Assembly (NCBI RefSeq): GCF_020295405.1
Contig: NZ_JADEYP010000008.1
Location: 62,001 to 126,000, forward strand
Direction: 5' to 3'
Origin: Sphingobacterium bovistauri
GTDB taxonomy: Bacteria; Bacteroidota; Bacteroidia; Sphingobacteriales; Sphingobacteriaceae
DNA length: 64,000 nt
The notes under the pieces are model-generated. The model worked only from the letters and a program-made list of their open reading frames with translations. It was not told the origin of the DNA and did not search any database. A program made the position numbers and the translations under genes. Within the stretch, counting starts at the first letter, position 1; each line of letters starts with the position of its first letter. Shown one piece after another: positions 9,471 through 19,288 of the stretch.

Positions 9471-11849
9471 ATGCTAAAGAAGTATTTATTGAGCATTTTG
9501 TTTGTCGTAGTTCAACAAATGACATATGGACAAAGTAGAGAAATTGTAAATTTTAATCAAGGCTGGCAATTTATTTTAGAAGATGATTTATCATTTAGAA
9601 ATTACGCATACAACGATAAAAATTGGAAATCAATAGCTCTTCCGCATGATTGGAGTATTGGTTTTGATTTTGATGAAAAATATCCTGCTGGTAATGCGGG
9701 AGGTGCTTTGCCAGGTGGCATTGGATGGTATAGAAAAACCTTTGATTTGCCTACCTTGGATAGTAATAAGCAATTTTTTATTCAATTTGGTGGTATATAT
9801 AGATATTCTGAACTATGGATTAATGGTATTTATTTAGGGAAAAATATAAATGGATATCTGTCATTCGAAAAGGAACTTACAAAGCACCTGAATTTTGGGA
9901 CTAAAACCAATGTAATAGCTGTACGCGTAGATAATAGCCTTCAACCTAATTCAAGATGGTATTCCGGTTCAGGAATATACCGTGATGTCAAGCTTGAAAA
10001 ACGCAGTACATCATATTTATTAAAAAACGAAACTGTTATTACTACGCCTCAAGTAAATACTAAAGAAAGTATTGTAAATATTAGTGCGAAAACAGCAGGC
10101 AAGGATTTATTAGCTAAAGTGGAAATATTAGATGTTAAAGGTAAGGTCTTAGCTACTAAAGAAAAAAACGTTGTTAATAATTCAATACAAACTTCTATTA
10201 AACTTAGTGATATTAATTTATGGAGTCCTAATAATCCGTATTTATATAAATTGAAAATATCTCTCTTCAATAACAAAAAGGTAATAGTAGATGAGTTAAA
10301 CTATAATGTTGGATTACGCGAATTTGAATTCGATGATAAGTTTGGATTTACTTTGAATGGTATTTCCACAAAGATTTTGGGGGTTTGTCTACATCACGAT
10401 TTGGGAGCTTTAGGTGCAGCCTTTAATAAATCGGCAGCAAAGAGACAGCTTATTATTATGAAAGAAATGGGGGTTAATGCAATCAGAACTGCACATAACC
10501 CACCTGCAGAAGAATTATTAGACTTATGTGATGAATTGGGACTGCTAGTGTATAATGAGGCTTATGATATGTGGAAGAAACGTAAGAACAAATTCGATTA
10601 TAATATTGATTTTGACGAGCACCATATTAGTGATCTGGAGAATTTTATCAAACGGGATAGAAATAAAACTTCAGTTTTCATGTGGAGTATAGGCAATGAG
10701 ATTCGCGAACAATTTGATTCAACAGGTATCAAGCTTACTCAGAATATGAGTAGAACGGTGAAAGCACTGGACCCAACAAGACCTGTTACTTCGGCATTGA
10801 CTGAAACCGAATATGTTAAAAATTTTATTGCTCAAGCAGAAGCGTTAGATGTGTTAGGATTTAACTATAAATATTTTGATTATGATAAACTGAAAACTCA
10901 GTTCAAAAATACACCATTATTAGCTGCAGAGACGACGTCTGCTTTACAAACTAGAGGCGTTTACCAAACTCCGCACGATACCATACAATATTGGCCAGCA
11001 TCGAGTAAAGATAAATATGTGGTTAATGGTAATTCAGACTATACCGTAACAGCCTATGATAATGTTTCAGCCTATTGGGGAACAAGCCATGAAAGAGCGT
11101 GGATAGAAGTGAAAAAACGTGATTTTTTATCTGGAATTTTTGTCTGGTCAGGAATTGATTTTCTAGGTGAACCTGTTCCATATGCTTATCCAGCTCGTAG
11201 CTCCTATTATGGGATTGTTGATCTAGCAGGTTTACCTAAAGATGTCTATTATATGTACCAATCCGAATGGACTAATAAAGAAGTTTTACACGTGTTACCG
11301 CATTGGAATTGGAAAAAAGGTGATACAATCGATGTGTGGTGTTATTACAATAATGCAGACTACGTTGAATTGTTCCTTAATGGTAAAAGTCTAGGTAAAT
11401 CTACCAAAACAGCAGATGTGCTACATGCTTCATGGAAAATACCTTTTGAATCTGGAGAAATAAAAGTTGTTAAATATAGAAATGGTAAAGAGATTCAGCA
11501 AGTTGTACGTAAGACTGCAGGTTCACTTAGCGATATTCAAGTAGAGGTTGAGCATGAGAAATATGCTACGGGTGATGCTACTGACTTATATTTTGTAACA
11601 GTTTCATTAAAAGATGACAAAGGGAATCTAGTTACTGAAGATGACATAAAATTAGAATTTCATGCAGATGAAAACTGTGACGTAATTGGAACTGATAACG
11701 GTTATCAAGCCGATTTAAATAGTTTGAGTAAATCGAAAAGAAAAACCTTTAAAGGGTATGCTGTAGGGTATGTTATGAAAAAGGATATAAATAAAGTCGG
11801 TAACCTTATCATAAAAACTAAACTCGGAACGAAAGAAATAAGGTTATAA
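9471..11849 (+). CDS. GH2 family glycosidase (beta-galactosidase-like, DUF4982-type)
   Basis: About 792 residues with signal MLKKYLLSILFVVVQQMTYGQ. The N-terminal jelly-roll carries the GH2 mark ALPHDWSIGFDFD; next come an immunoglobulin-like domain, a TIM barrel, and C-terminal beta domains that include the sugar-binding-like DVWCYYNNADYVELFLNGKSLG segment seen in DUF4982-type GH2 proteins. The likely acid/base is Glu410 in WSIGNEIRE and the nucleophile Glu487 in LLAAETTS. Members hydrolyse beta-galactosides or related beta-glycosides; the exact sugar is uncertain. An in-frame TTG at 9465 adds only two residues; the ATG at 9471 is used because it directly begins the signal. Likely periplasmic. 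Confidence 0.87.
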   Translation: MLKKYLLSILFVVVQQMTYGQSREIVNFNQGWQFILEDDLSFRNYAYNDKNWKSIALPHDWSIGFDFDEKYPAGNAGGALPGGIGWYRKTFDLPTLDSNKQFFIQFGGIYRYSELWINGIYLGKNINGYLSFEKELTKHLNFGTKTNVIAVRVDNSLQPNSRWYSGSGIYRDVKLEKRSTSYLLKNETVITTPQVNTKESIVNISAKTAGKDLLAKVEILDVKGKVLATKEKNVVNNSIQTSIKLSDINLWSPNNPYLYKLKISLFNNKKVIVDELNYNVGLREFEFDDKFGFTLNGISTKILGVCLHHDLGALGAAFNKSAAKRQLIIMKEMGVNAIRTAHNPPAEELLDLCDELGLLVYNEAYDMWKKRKNKFDYNIDFDEHHISDLENFIKRDRNKTSVFMWSIGNEIREQFDSTGIKLTQNMSRTVKALDPTRPVTSALTETEYVKNFIAQAEALDVLGFNYKYFDYDKLKTQFKNTPLLAAETTSALQTRGVYQTPHDTIQYWPASSKDKYVVNGNSDYTVTAYDNVSAYWGTSHERAWIEVKKRDFLSGIFVWSGIDFLGEPVPYAYPARSSYYGIVDLAGLPKDVYYMYQSEWTNKEVLHVLPHWNWKKGDTIDVWCYYNNADYVELFLNGKSLGKSTKTADVLHASWKIPFESGEIKVVKYRNGKEIQQVVRKTAGSLSDIQVEVEHEKYATGDATDLYFVTVSLKDDKGNLVTEDDIKLEFHADENCDVIGTDNGYQADLNSLSKSKRKTFKGYAVGYVMKKDINKVGNLIIKTKLGTKEIRL

Positions 11850-11897
11850 TCTACCCATTCAATTGACATTAAATAGAACTTAAAGATTACTTATTTT

Positions 11898-14414
11898 ATG
11901 AGAGTTGTTAAACATATTATTCTGAGTTCAATAGCTATATTGATTCTCCTATCCAAAGCTTTTTCAACAGAAATTTATGTGGGTATACATAGTGAAAAGC
12001 TTGATAGAGACGGTAGTATGTCTTCTCCATATGCTAATTTGGAGGATGCATTGCGACAAGTTAGAGAATGGCGTCGCCTTGGTGATCCAAAAATAAAATC
12101 TGCTGTTTATATTCTGGTTAAAGACGGGGTATATCGGCCTAGTCAACCTATTCTAATTCGGCCTGAAGACTCAGGAACTTTACAAAGTCCGACTTCCATT
12201 AGAGGTTTGGGGGATAAAGCTGTGTTTTCTGGAGGTATTACTGTCAAAGGTTGGAGGAGAGTTGGGAAAAATAATCTTTTTGGTGAAAAGCATTTCAAGA
12301 ATATTTATGTCGCTGATGCACCTAAAGTAGGAGGTAGATATTTTCCTTTTCGTCAGATGTGGGTTGGCGATACTAAAGCTATTCGTGCCGAGAGTCATTC
12401 CGATTACGAATTGCCTAGAATTCTTAATTGGAATTTTAAGGAACAAACAGCTACCATTCCAAATGTATTTAAGAATATCGAGTTTAAAGATGGAATGGAG
12501 TTTTTTATTCATCAATGGTGGGCTATAGCTCAGCTTAGAATAAAAGAAGCCATTGTTAAAAAAGATAGTATAGTTTTATCCTTTCATGATCCTGAAAGCA
12601 AAATTCAAAGTGAACATCCTTGGCCTAGTCCTTGGTTATCTAAAGAAACAGGAAATTCCGCATTTAGGTTGGTGAATTCAATCCAGTTTTTAGATACTCC
12701 GGGAGAATGGTTTCTTGATGAGCAGGATCATAAGATCTATTATTATAAGCGAGATAAAGAAGATTTAGAAACTTCGGAAATAGTAGTTCCTTATTTAGAA
12801 ACGATTTTAGAGTTGAGGGGGACATTAGAAAACCCTGTATCACACATTCATATTGAAGGATTAAATTTTAAGCATAGTTCTTGGATTAGACCTCATTACT
12901 TCGGGCACGTTGCCTTGCAGGCAGGAATGTATTTTATAGACGCTTATAAATTAGAAACACCTGGTACTCCTGATAAAAAGGGGTTAGAAAATCAGGCTTG
13001 GGTAGGAAGACCGAAATCAGCAATAGTTTTATCACACACAAAACAGAACGAAATTTCAAATTGTAAATTCACACATTTAGCCTCTACAGCGGTTGACTTT
13101 GAAGAAGCAAATTATAAAGATTCTTTTACAGGAAATCTAATTAAGGATGTGGGTGGAAATGGTGTTTTGGTCGGTAAATTTTCGGACGAACAATTTGAAG
13201 CACATCTACCATATCATCCGAAAGATGAACGTATTGTCTCTGATGGGGTTTCGATTGAGAATAATCTTATACATAACGTGTGTAATGAAGATTGGGGTGC
13301 TGTTGGGATAGGTGTTGGATTTGCACGAAATATCAATATTCTAAATAATGACATTAGTGATCTTGCTTATACAGGAATTAGTGTAGGATGGGGCTGGACA
13401 CCAACTATCAATATTAGTAAGAATAATATCGTTAAGGAAAATAGAATTACTAGGTATGGAAAATTTATGTATGATGTAGCTGGAATATATACTTTGTCAG
13501 CACAACCTGGTACAATCATTCAAAATAATCTTATCGATAGCATTTATTTATCTCCATATGCACATATTCCAGATCATTGGTTTTATCTCTACACTGATGA
13601 AGGATCTGCTTATATGAATATTTCGGACAATTGGTATCCAGAAAATAAAATCTTAAAAAATGCTAATGGACCTTCAGTAGAATGGAAAGAAAATGGACCA
13701 CAAGTAGACTTGGCTAAAGTGGCAAATGCTGGATTATCTTCAACATATAGATCCCTTCTGAAATATCAAAACAAGGTAGAAGATAGATCAAAATTTAATA
13801 AACATATTCCTTTTGACAAACCCGTTTATGTCCAAATTAGTGACCCTGACGGGTCAATTTCAGCGAAATCTTTAGAAAGTTTTATCCAAAGGCAAGGTGC
13901 AGAAATTAAACAAATTTATCGTTGGAAAGGCTATACATTGCTCAAGACCACAGACGATATCGCTCAAAAAATATCGAGTGCTTGGAAAGCTGATTTTCCC
14001 GCTGTAAAGTGTAAAGTATTTAAAGAGATTTTCTATTCATTTGAATCGAAACAGCACTGTCCAACAAATTCTGAATCAGACGAAGAAGATTTTGTAATAC
14101 TTACAGCTCAGTTAGTTGATGACCCAAATAAACGTGACCAATATTATCAATATCATAAGGATCAGTTTGAACAATGGCCAGAAATTTCCAAAGGATTTTG
14201 TAATGCTGGATTTAATGATGTGACGATGTACAGAAATGATCATCAACTCTTATTATATATTTCATATCCTAAGGGTAAAAGTTTTGATGAAATAAACGCT
14301 TTGACAACTAAGGATAATCCTAAAGTAGAAGAGTGGAACAAACTTATGAGTACTTTTCAACGAGGTATACAGGGAACAGCAGCAAATGAATCATGGATAT
14401 TTTATAAAAAATAA
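11898..14414 (+). CDS. Beta-helix (GH141-like) protein fused to L-rhamnose mutarotase-like domain
   Basis: 838 residues with a signal peptide ending near KAFST. Residues about 25-610 form a right-handed beta-helix protein resembling GH141-type enzymes: SLxDALxQVRxWR-like start, VYILVKDGVYRPSQPILIRPEDSGT, and later N-rich coils such as ISNCKFTHLASTAVDF. After about residue 640 come two ferredoxin-like units. The second matches L-rhamnose mutarotase (RhaM): YYQYHKDQFEQWPE with His753 and Trp760, and NPKVEEWNKLM with Trp813. RhaM interconverts L-rhamnose anomers. The first unit (VQISDPDGSISAKSLESF) may be a degenerate copy of the same fold. The fusion suggests that the helix part releases, and the C-terminus equilibrates, a 6-deoxy-L-sugar such as rhamnose or fucose. 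Catalytic activity of the helix part is unproven. Confidence 0.72.
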   Translation: MRVVKHIILSSIAILILLSKAFSTEIYVGIHSEKLDRDGSMSSPYANLEDALRQVREWRRLGDPKIKSAVYILVKDGVYRPSQPILIRPEDSGTLQSPTSIRGLGDKAVFSGGITVKGWRRVGKNNLFGEKHFKNIYVADAPKVGGRYFPFRQMWVGDTKAIRAESHSDYELPRILNWNFKEQTATIPNVFKNIEFKDGMEFFIHQWWAIAQLRIKEAIVKKDSIVLSFHDPESKIQSEHPWPSPWLSKETGNSAFRLVNSIQFLDTPGEWFLDEQDHKIYYYKRDKEDLETSEIVVPYLETILELRGTLENPVSHIHIEGLNFKHSSWIRPHYFGHVALQAGMYFIDAYKLETPGTPDKKGLENQAWVGRPKSAIVLSHTKQNEISNCKFTHLASTAVDFEEANYKDSFTGNLIKDVGGNGVLVGKFSDEQFEAHLPYHPKDERIVSDGVSIENNLIHNVCNEDWGAVGIGVGFARNINILNNDISDLAYTGISVGWGWTPTINISKNNIVKENRITRYGKFMYDVAGIYTLSAQPGTIIQNNLIDSIYLSPYAHIPDHWFYLYTDEGSAYMNISDNWYPENKILKNANGPSVEWKENGPQVDLAKVANAGLSSTYRSLLKYQNKVEDRSKFNKHIPFDKPVYVQISDPDGSISAKSLESFIQRQGAEIKQIYRWKGYTLLKTTDDIAQKISSAWKADFPAVKCKVFKEIFYSFESKQHCPTNSESDEEDFVILTAQLVDDPNKRDQYYQYHKDQFEQWPEISKGFCNAGFNDVTMYRNDHQLLLYISYPKGKSFDEINALTTKDNPKVEEWNKLMSTFQRGIQGTAANESWIFYKK

Positions 14415-14423
14415 TTATATAAA

Positions 14424-15509
14424 GTGGAAAAATTAAGATTAGGAATTTTAGGACTTGGAGAAGGTCGTAGTACAATGTCGGCGGCACTAAATAGTGAAAA
14501 GATAGAGCTCGTTCAAGTTTGTGATCTCAATGAAATAATGTGTAGACAACGTGCTAAAGAGTTCGATTTTCATAATTACACAACCAATTATTATGAACTT
14601 TTGGAAAATCCAAATATTGATGCAATAGCTATTTATACACCAGATCATTTACATGCAGAGCACATTAAGTTAGCTTTACAACATGGTAAACATGTTGTTT
14701 GTACAAAACCGTTCATTGATGATTTAAGCGATGCAAATGATTTATTGGCTCTTTCAAAAAAAATGAATAGGCATGTATTTGTGGGGCAGAGTTCACGATT
14801 TTTTGAACCAATGAAAAAACAGCGTCAGGATTTTGAAGAGGGCCTAATAGGTGAATTAATAACAGTAGAAAGTTATTACCATGCTGATCACAGATGGTTT
14901 CTAAATAAACCATGGTCATTGAATGAGAAATTTAAATGGTTGTATGGCGGGTTAAGTCATCCGGTTGATTTTATTAGATGGTACCTCCCTAATATTGATG
15001 AAGTTTTTGGCTATGGTATGCTCAGTCAAAATGGATCTATAAATGGATTGAAAAATCAAGATACCATGCACTTTGTATTTAAAACGGATGATGACAAAGT
15101 AGCTAGAGTTAGCGGAGCATATACAGGGCCGGTTCAACCAGCAACACGTGACAGTGAAATGAGCTGTATTCTTAGGGGGACTGAGGGGGCGAGTCAGGCG
15201 GACTATATGGATCTAAGATACGCTGTTACGGATAAAACTGGAGAGGAACGGATTTTGACTTGGGAGCACAAGCTGAAACACTATTTTAGATTTGAAGGAA
15301 AGAGTCATCATGCAGGAGAATATCAAAATTATCTTGAGTATTTTGCTGAGTCCATATTTTCAGATAAGCCTGCTTTCCCAGATATTAAAGAAGGTATTGG
15401 AACTATTGCATTATTACAGGCAATGGATGAAACATTATCTTCTGGCAAACCAGTGCGTCCTAACGATATTTTAGCTAGCTATAATATCAAACTTAGTGAT
15501 TTGAAATGA
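14424..15509 (+). CDS. Gfo/Idh/MocA family oxidoreductase
   Basis: 361 residues without a signal peptide, hence cytosolic. It opens with the NAD(P)-binding Rossmann motif GILGLGEGRSTMSA, followed by VCDLNE, where the acidic residue favours NAD(H). The substrate-side Lys lies in CTKPF, where the usual Glu of the EKP motif is Cys. GGLSHPVDFIRWYLP carries the conserved His and Asp of the C-terminal domain. It should oxidise or reduce a sugar, sugar acid or inositol-like compound. The start is a GTG 10 bases after the beta-helix gene; the next in-frame ATG would remove the nucleotide-binding loop. Its stop overlaps the following symporter in an ATGA, so import and oxidation of one substrate are probably linked. 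Confidence 0.85.
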   Translation: MEKLRLGILGLGEGRSTMSAALNSEKIELVQVCDLNEIMCRQRAKEFDFHNYTTNYYELLENPNIDAIAIYTPDHLHAEHIKLALQHGKHVVCTKPFIDDLSDANDLLALSKKMNRHVFVGQSSRFFEPMKKQRQDFEEGLIGELITVESYYHADHRWFLNKPWSLNEKFKWLYGGLSHPVDFIRWYLPNIDEVFGYGMLSQNGSINGLKNQDTMHFVFKTDDDKVARVSGAYTGPVQPATRDSEMSCILRGTEGASQADYMDLRYAVTDKTGEERILTWEHKLKHYFRFEGKSHHAGEYQNYLEYFAESIFSDKPAFPDIKEGIGTIALLQAMDETLSSGKPVRPNDILASYNIKLSDLK

Positions 15510-17077
15510 ATACCATATTACAAAAATTAACTTTTTTAGACTACTTAATTGTAGTAGTCTATTTATTTATACTACTTCTGATAGGATTATTTTCATCAAA
15601 AAAGAAAGATAGTGGTCTGGAGCATTTTTTGGCGGATAAATCTTTAAGTTGGTATAGTATAGGCTTCAATATGTGGGCTACAAATGTTGGTCCATCATTA
15701 TTGCTTGCTTTCGCAACGGTTGGTTATACGACGGGAATTGTTGCGGTAAATTTTGATTGGTACGCCTTTGTTTTCTTGTTTCTTTTAGCAGTGGTATTTG
15801 CGCCGAGATATTTGTCTCTAGGTGTTAAAACACTACCCGAATTTATGGGTATACATTTTGGCTCAAGGACGCAAACTATACTTGCTTGGTATTCCTTAGT
15901 AAAAATGCTTATATCTTGGCTATCCCTTGGGTTGTTTGCAGGTGGTTTTTTAGTAAGACAAATTTTGGGTATCCCCATGTCTTTATCCATCATTGTTTTG
16001 GTTAGTTTAGCTGGATTATTTGCGTACACAGGTGGATTGAAGACAATTGCTAAAATCAATATTTTTCAAATGATTTTATTGATTTTAGTTTCAGCACTTT
16101 TGACTTTTCTTGGTATACAAAAAATTGGAGGCATAGATGCTTTATTCACATCTACCCCCGAAAGCTACTGGTCATTAATTCGCCCTTCATCAGATGTAGA
16201 TTATCCTTGGTATGCGATTTTGCTCGGATACCCAGTAGCAGCTATCGCATTTTTCTGTACGGATCAAGCAATGGTTCAGTCGGTATTAGGAGCAAAAAGT
16301 TTAAAACAAGGACAATTGGGTATAAATTTTATCGCTTGGTTGAAAATTTTATCCTTACCATTATTCATTTTGACGGGTGTAATCTGTTATATTTTATTTC
16401 CCAATTTGGAAGATCCATCATTGGCCTACATGACTATGGTAACAAATTTATTCCCTACGGGTATGAATGGATTGGTAATCGTAGTCTTAATCGCGGTATT
16501 AGTTGGTACTATTGGCTCATCACTCAATTCACTAAGCACGGTGTTTACAATGGATTTGTATTTGAAGCACATAAATCCAACTGCGACTACGAAAGAAATT
16601 ATTCAAACAGGTCGATGGACTGTTATTGTCGGGTGCATTATAGCTGTACTGATGGCTTTAGCAATTGATGAAATAAGGGGTCTTAATTTATTCGATATTT
16701 TTCAGTCAATTCTTGGGTTTATAGCACCTCCATTAGCTGCCGTATTTCTTCTAGCAGTCCTTTGGAAAAGCACAAGCCGATTGGCAGTTAATACATTACT
16801 AACTTTTGGAGCTTTTTTATCTCTGGGAGTCGGGATAGCGTATCTATGGGTTTTTCCCTCCAAAGAATTTGATTTTTGGCCTCATTATTTGATGATATCT
16901 TTTTATATTTTTGTCTTACTAATGGTCATCGGAGTAGTTATTTCTTTGCTATATCCCTCAACTATTCAGTCAAATAATACCACTGAAGTTAAACTCGAAA
17001 AAACGAGTACTATTGTTAACATCGCATGGCTATTATTGCTTGTTACTATGATCGTATTATATGTGGTTTTTTGGTAA
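15506..17077 (+). CDS. Sodium/solute symporter (SSS/SGLT-like)
   Basis: 523 residues, about 14 membrane segments. SSS marks include the GLEHFLADKSLSWYSIGFN stretch and CTDQAMVQSVLGAKSLKQG in the Na+-coupled core; the IGSSLNSLSTVFTMDLY segment fits the SGLT-like branch. It should carry a sugar or sugar derivative across the inner membrane with Na+. The ATGA overlap with the preceding oxidoreductase gene argues for coupled translation and a shared substrate. It differs clearly from the symporter at 137-1693, so the two probably import different products. No substrate can be named. Confidence 0.9.
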   Translation: MNTILQKLTFLDYLIVVVYLFILLLIGLFSSKKKDSGLEHFLADKSLSWYSIGFNMWATNVGPSLLLAFATVGYTTGIVAVNFDWYAFVFLFLLAVVFAPRYLSLGVKTLPEFMGIHFGSRTQTILAWYSLVKMLISWLSLGLFAGGFLVRQILGIPMSLSIIVLVSLAGLFAYTGGLKTIAKINIFQMILLILVSALLTFLGIQKIGGIDALFTSTPESYWSLIRPSSDVDYPWYAILLGYPVAAIAFFCTDQAMVQSVLGAKSLKQGQLGINFIAWLKILSLPLFILTGVICYILFPNLEDPSLAYMTMVTNLFPTGMNGLVIVVLIAVLVGTIGSSLNSLSTVFTMDLYLKHINPTATTKEIIQTGRWTVIVGCIIAVLMALAIDEIRGLNLFDIFQSILGFIAPPLAAVFLLAVLWKSTSRLAVNTLLTFGAFLSLGVGIAYLWVFPSKEFDFWPHYLMISFYIFVLLMVIGVVISLLYPSTIQSNNTTEVKLEKTSTIVNIAWLLLLVTMIVLYVVFW

Positions 17078-17122
17078 ATAACAATCTAAAACCACAAATT
17101 ATCTTTAATTAATTAAAAATCT

Positions 17123-18475
17123 ATGAAAAATATTTTGTACATACTTTTAATTTCAATATTTATATTTTCATGTGCTTCTCCTAAAAAAGAAAGTGCTGTT
17201 TTATGGTCTCAGAAGATGGTGGAATCCCATGGGCTGAGAGATTTTTATTGTAATAGACATTTTCAAGGAAAACTTGATACTACGGGATGGGATTATGTAT
17301 CGGGGTTGGTTGCTTTATCAGTTTTAAAAGCTTGGGAGCAGTATCCTGAAAAAATGGAATATTACCAATCGGTGAAACAATTTGCTGATAATTGTATTAA
17401 TGAAGACGGTACTTCAATAATTTCAAAAAATGGAAAATCGGCTCTGAGACCAAGTAATATTGATGACCTCCCAGCAGGTCGTGTATTTTTCACTTTATAT
17501 AAGCACGAGATTTCAAAGGGAAATAAGAAGGATGCTGCACGTTATAAAAATGCTTTAGATCTTATCAGAAATACATTGAAATTCAATCATAGTAGAATAG
17601 GAGACAGCTTACCTGGTGCAGGAGGATTTTTCCACAAAGCAATATATCCTAATCAAATGTGGTTAGACGGCTTGTATATGGGCTCACCAGTGTATGCTGA
17701 ATGGGAAAGTACATTTGGCAAAGATGATAAATTAGAATATTTGTCTAGTTGGGATGATATTGTCTTACAATTCAAAACGATACATCAAAAAACATATAAT
17801 AAAGATGTCCAATTAAATTATCATGCTTGGTCAGCATTACCGACTGATTCCAATTCATTTTGGTCTAATTTGCAAGAACCATATTTGGGCTGTAGTAAAG
17901 AGTTTTGGGCGAGAGGAATGGGCTGGTATTTCGCGGCCTTAGTTGATGTTTTGGAGTATATGCCGAATGATCATAAAGATTATGATTACATGAAAGAAAT
18001 AACTAATCAAGTAGCTGCAGGACTTAAACGTTGGCAAGATAATGAAACAGGTCTTTGGTATCAATTATTACAGTACGATTCGAGTGTGCATGCTGATGGT
18101 GTAGGGGATATAATCAATGGTGTGGCACATAATGTTGGTGATGCTTCTAATTATTTAGAGTCTTCTGCTTCATCTATATTTACCTATGCATTTTTTAAAG
18201 GTGTGCGTCTAGGTGTTTTGAATCAAAGTGAATATTTACCAGTTGCTAAAAAAGCTTATCAAGGTTTATTAGATAATTTTATTGTAGCGAAAGATGATAA
18301 AATTGACATCATTCAAAGTTGCGCTTCTGCAGGATTAGGCCCAGCTAAAGATCTATCTAGAACAGGAACTATTAATTATTACCTAGCAGGAAAGGATGTT
18401 GGGCTTGCAGAAAACGAAGGTAAGTCGATTGGAACTTTTATATTAGCCTCTCTTGAATATGAAAAATTGAATTAA
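17123..18475 (+). CDS. GH105 unsaturated rhamnogalacturonyl hydrolase-like lipoprotein
   Basis: 450 residues. The signal MKNILYILLISIFIFSCAS has a lipobox with Cys17. The rest is the (alpha/alpha)6 barrel of GH105 (YteR/YesR type): the catalytic-type Asp is Asp182 in NQMWLDGLYMGSP, and the family mark WARGMGW starts at Trp262; NYLESSASSIFTYAF follows near the C-terminus. GH105 enzymes remove the 4,5-unsaturated galacturonate left at the non-reducing end by pectate or rhamnogalacturonan lyases. Its presence implies that a polysaccharide lyase works upstream in the pathway, although none is encoded in the window. It is the last gene of its run and is followed within about 25 bases by a strong terminator. 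Confidence 0.87.
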   Translation: MKNILYILLISIFIFSCASPKKESAVLWSQKMVESHGLRDFYCNRHFQGKLDTTGWDYVSGLVALSVLKAWEQYPEKMEYYQSVKQFADNCINEDGTSIISKNGKSALRPSNIDDLPAGRVFFTLYKHEISKGNKKDAARYKNALDLIRNTLKFNHSRIGDSLPGAGGFFHKAIYPNQMWLDGLYMGSPVYAEWESTFGKDDKLEYLSSWDDIVLQFKTIHQKTYNKDVQLNYHAWSALPTDSNSFWSNLQEPYLGCSKEFWARGMGWYFAALVDVLEYMPNDHKDYDYMKEITNQVAAGLKRWQDNETGLWYQLLQYDSSVHADGVGDIINGVAHNVGDASNYLESSASSIFTYAFFKGVRLGVLNQSEYLPVAKKAYQGLLDNFIVAKDDKIDIIQSCASAGLGPAKDLSRTGTINYYLAGKDVGLAENEGKSIGTFILASLEYEKLN

Positions 18476-18497
18476 ACTTCCTTAAATTTAGTAAACA

Positions 18498-18556
18498 GAC
18501 ATAGAAGGTAAGGATCTATATTAATACAATCCTAAATTACCTTCTATGTCTTTTTT
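18498..18556 (+). terminator. Intrinsic terminator after the GH105 gene, overlapping the iclR 3' end
   Basis: A perfect 14-base inverted repeat (18498-18511 gacatagaaggtaa against 18537-18550) is followed by six T on the plus strand. An inner AGGAT/ATCCT pair (18511-18515 and 18529-18533) can partly extend the stem. The right arm and T-run lie inside the last codons of the minus-strand iclR gene, so the two convergent genes share this DNA. Confidence 0.85.
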
Positions 18557-19288
18557 ACAAGCTAAAAGTGTAGCTATTATTTCATCATTTTGCAACTGTT
18601 CGTTATTCTTAATAGTCAGTAGTTTAGATATAGTCAGGCAAGCCATTATTCCTGAAGAACTATTCCCAATTGGAACTGAAAAATCAATTACGCCTTGCGC
18701 ATATGTACTTGACATTTCTATATAGCCTTGATTTTTAATGATATCTAGGTTTGTTTGAAATTTTTCCTTTTCACTTACAGAAAGGTTTAAATAGCTTTCA
18801 TCTTTGTCAAGTATTTGATTGCGCGTTTCTTTATCCAAAGAACTTAAGAGTATTTTACCAGATGCTGTATTAAAGATGTCATACAAATTTCCCTCTTCAA
18901 TCATTACTGAAATCGGAAAAGGACTTTTACTATAGGCTATAACCAATACTTTATCATTGAATAATACACCTAAATGACAGGGCTCTTTTACAATTAATGA
19001 AGTTTGCTTCATCGGTTGTAGTGCTGCTGAACGAAGCTTTTCAATAAATGATTGATGGTGAGATAAATAGTACAATTTTAGAGTTAGTGAATACTTAGAC
19101 GATATGCCATCTCGGTGTACATAACCTCTAGATTCAAGTGCAGATAACATCCTGTAGATTTCATTAGGACTTTTATTCAAACCTATAGCTATCTCACTTT
19201 GAGATTGAGCAGCAGGCTGTTTTGCAAGAAATTCAATAATATCTAGCCCTTTTTCTAATGCAGGAGCCTTGTACTTATTGTTATCCAT
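18521..19288 (-). CDS. IclR family transcriptional regulator
   Basis: 255 residues, cytosolic. An N-terminal winged helix-turn-helix (PALEKGLDIIEFLAK, QSQSEIAIGLNKSPNEIYRMLSALESRGYVHRD, residues about 8-60) is followed by the IclR effector-binding domain, with ITLKEPCHLG-like and TYAQGVIDFSVPIGNSSSGIMA segments. Members bind palindromic operators and respond to small metabolites, often aromatic or organic acids and sugar acids. The gene is divergent from the susC at 19597, across 308 bases rich in inverted repeats, so it probably controls that susCD-CoA-transferase operon and perhaps itself. It is the only transcription regulator recognised in the window. The ATG is supported by the HTH beginning directly after it. 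Confidence 0.92.
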   Translation of the reverse strand: MDNNKYKAPALEKGLDIIEFLAKQPAAQSQSEIAIGLNKSPNEIYRMLSALESRGYVHRDGISSKYSLTLKLYYLSHHQSFIEKLRSAALQPMKQTSLIVKEPCHLGVLFNDKVLVIAYSKSPFPISVMIEEGNLYDIFNTASGKILLSSLDKETRNQILDKDESYLNLSVSEKEKFQTNLDIIKNQGYIEMSSTYAQGVIDFSVPIGNSSSGIMACLTISKLLTIKNNEQLQNDEIIATLLACKKDIEGNLGLY

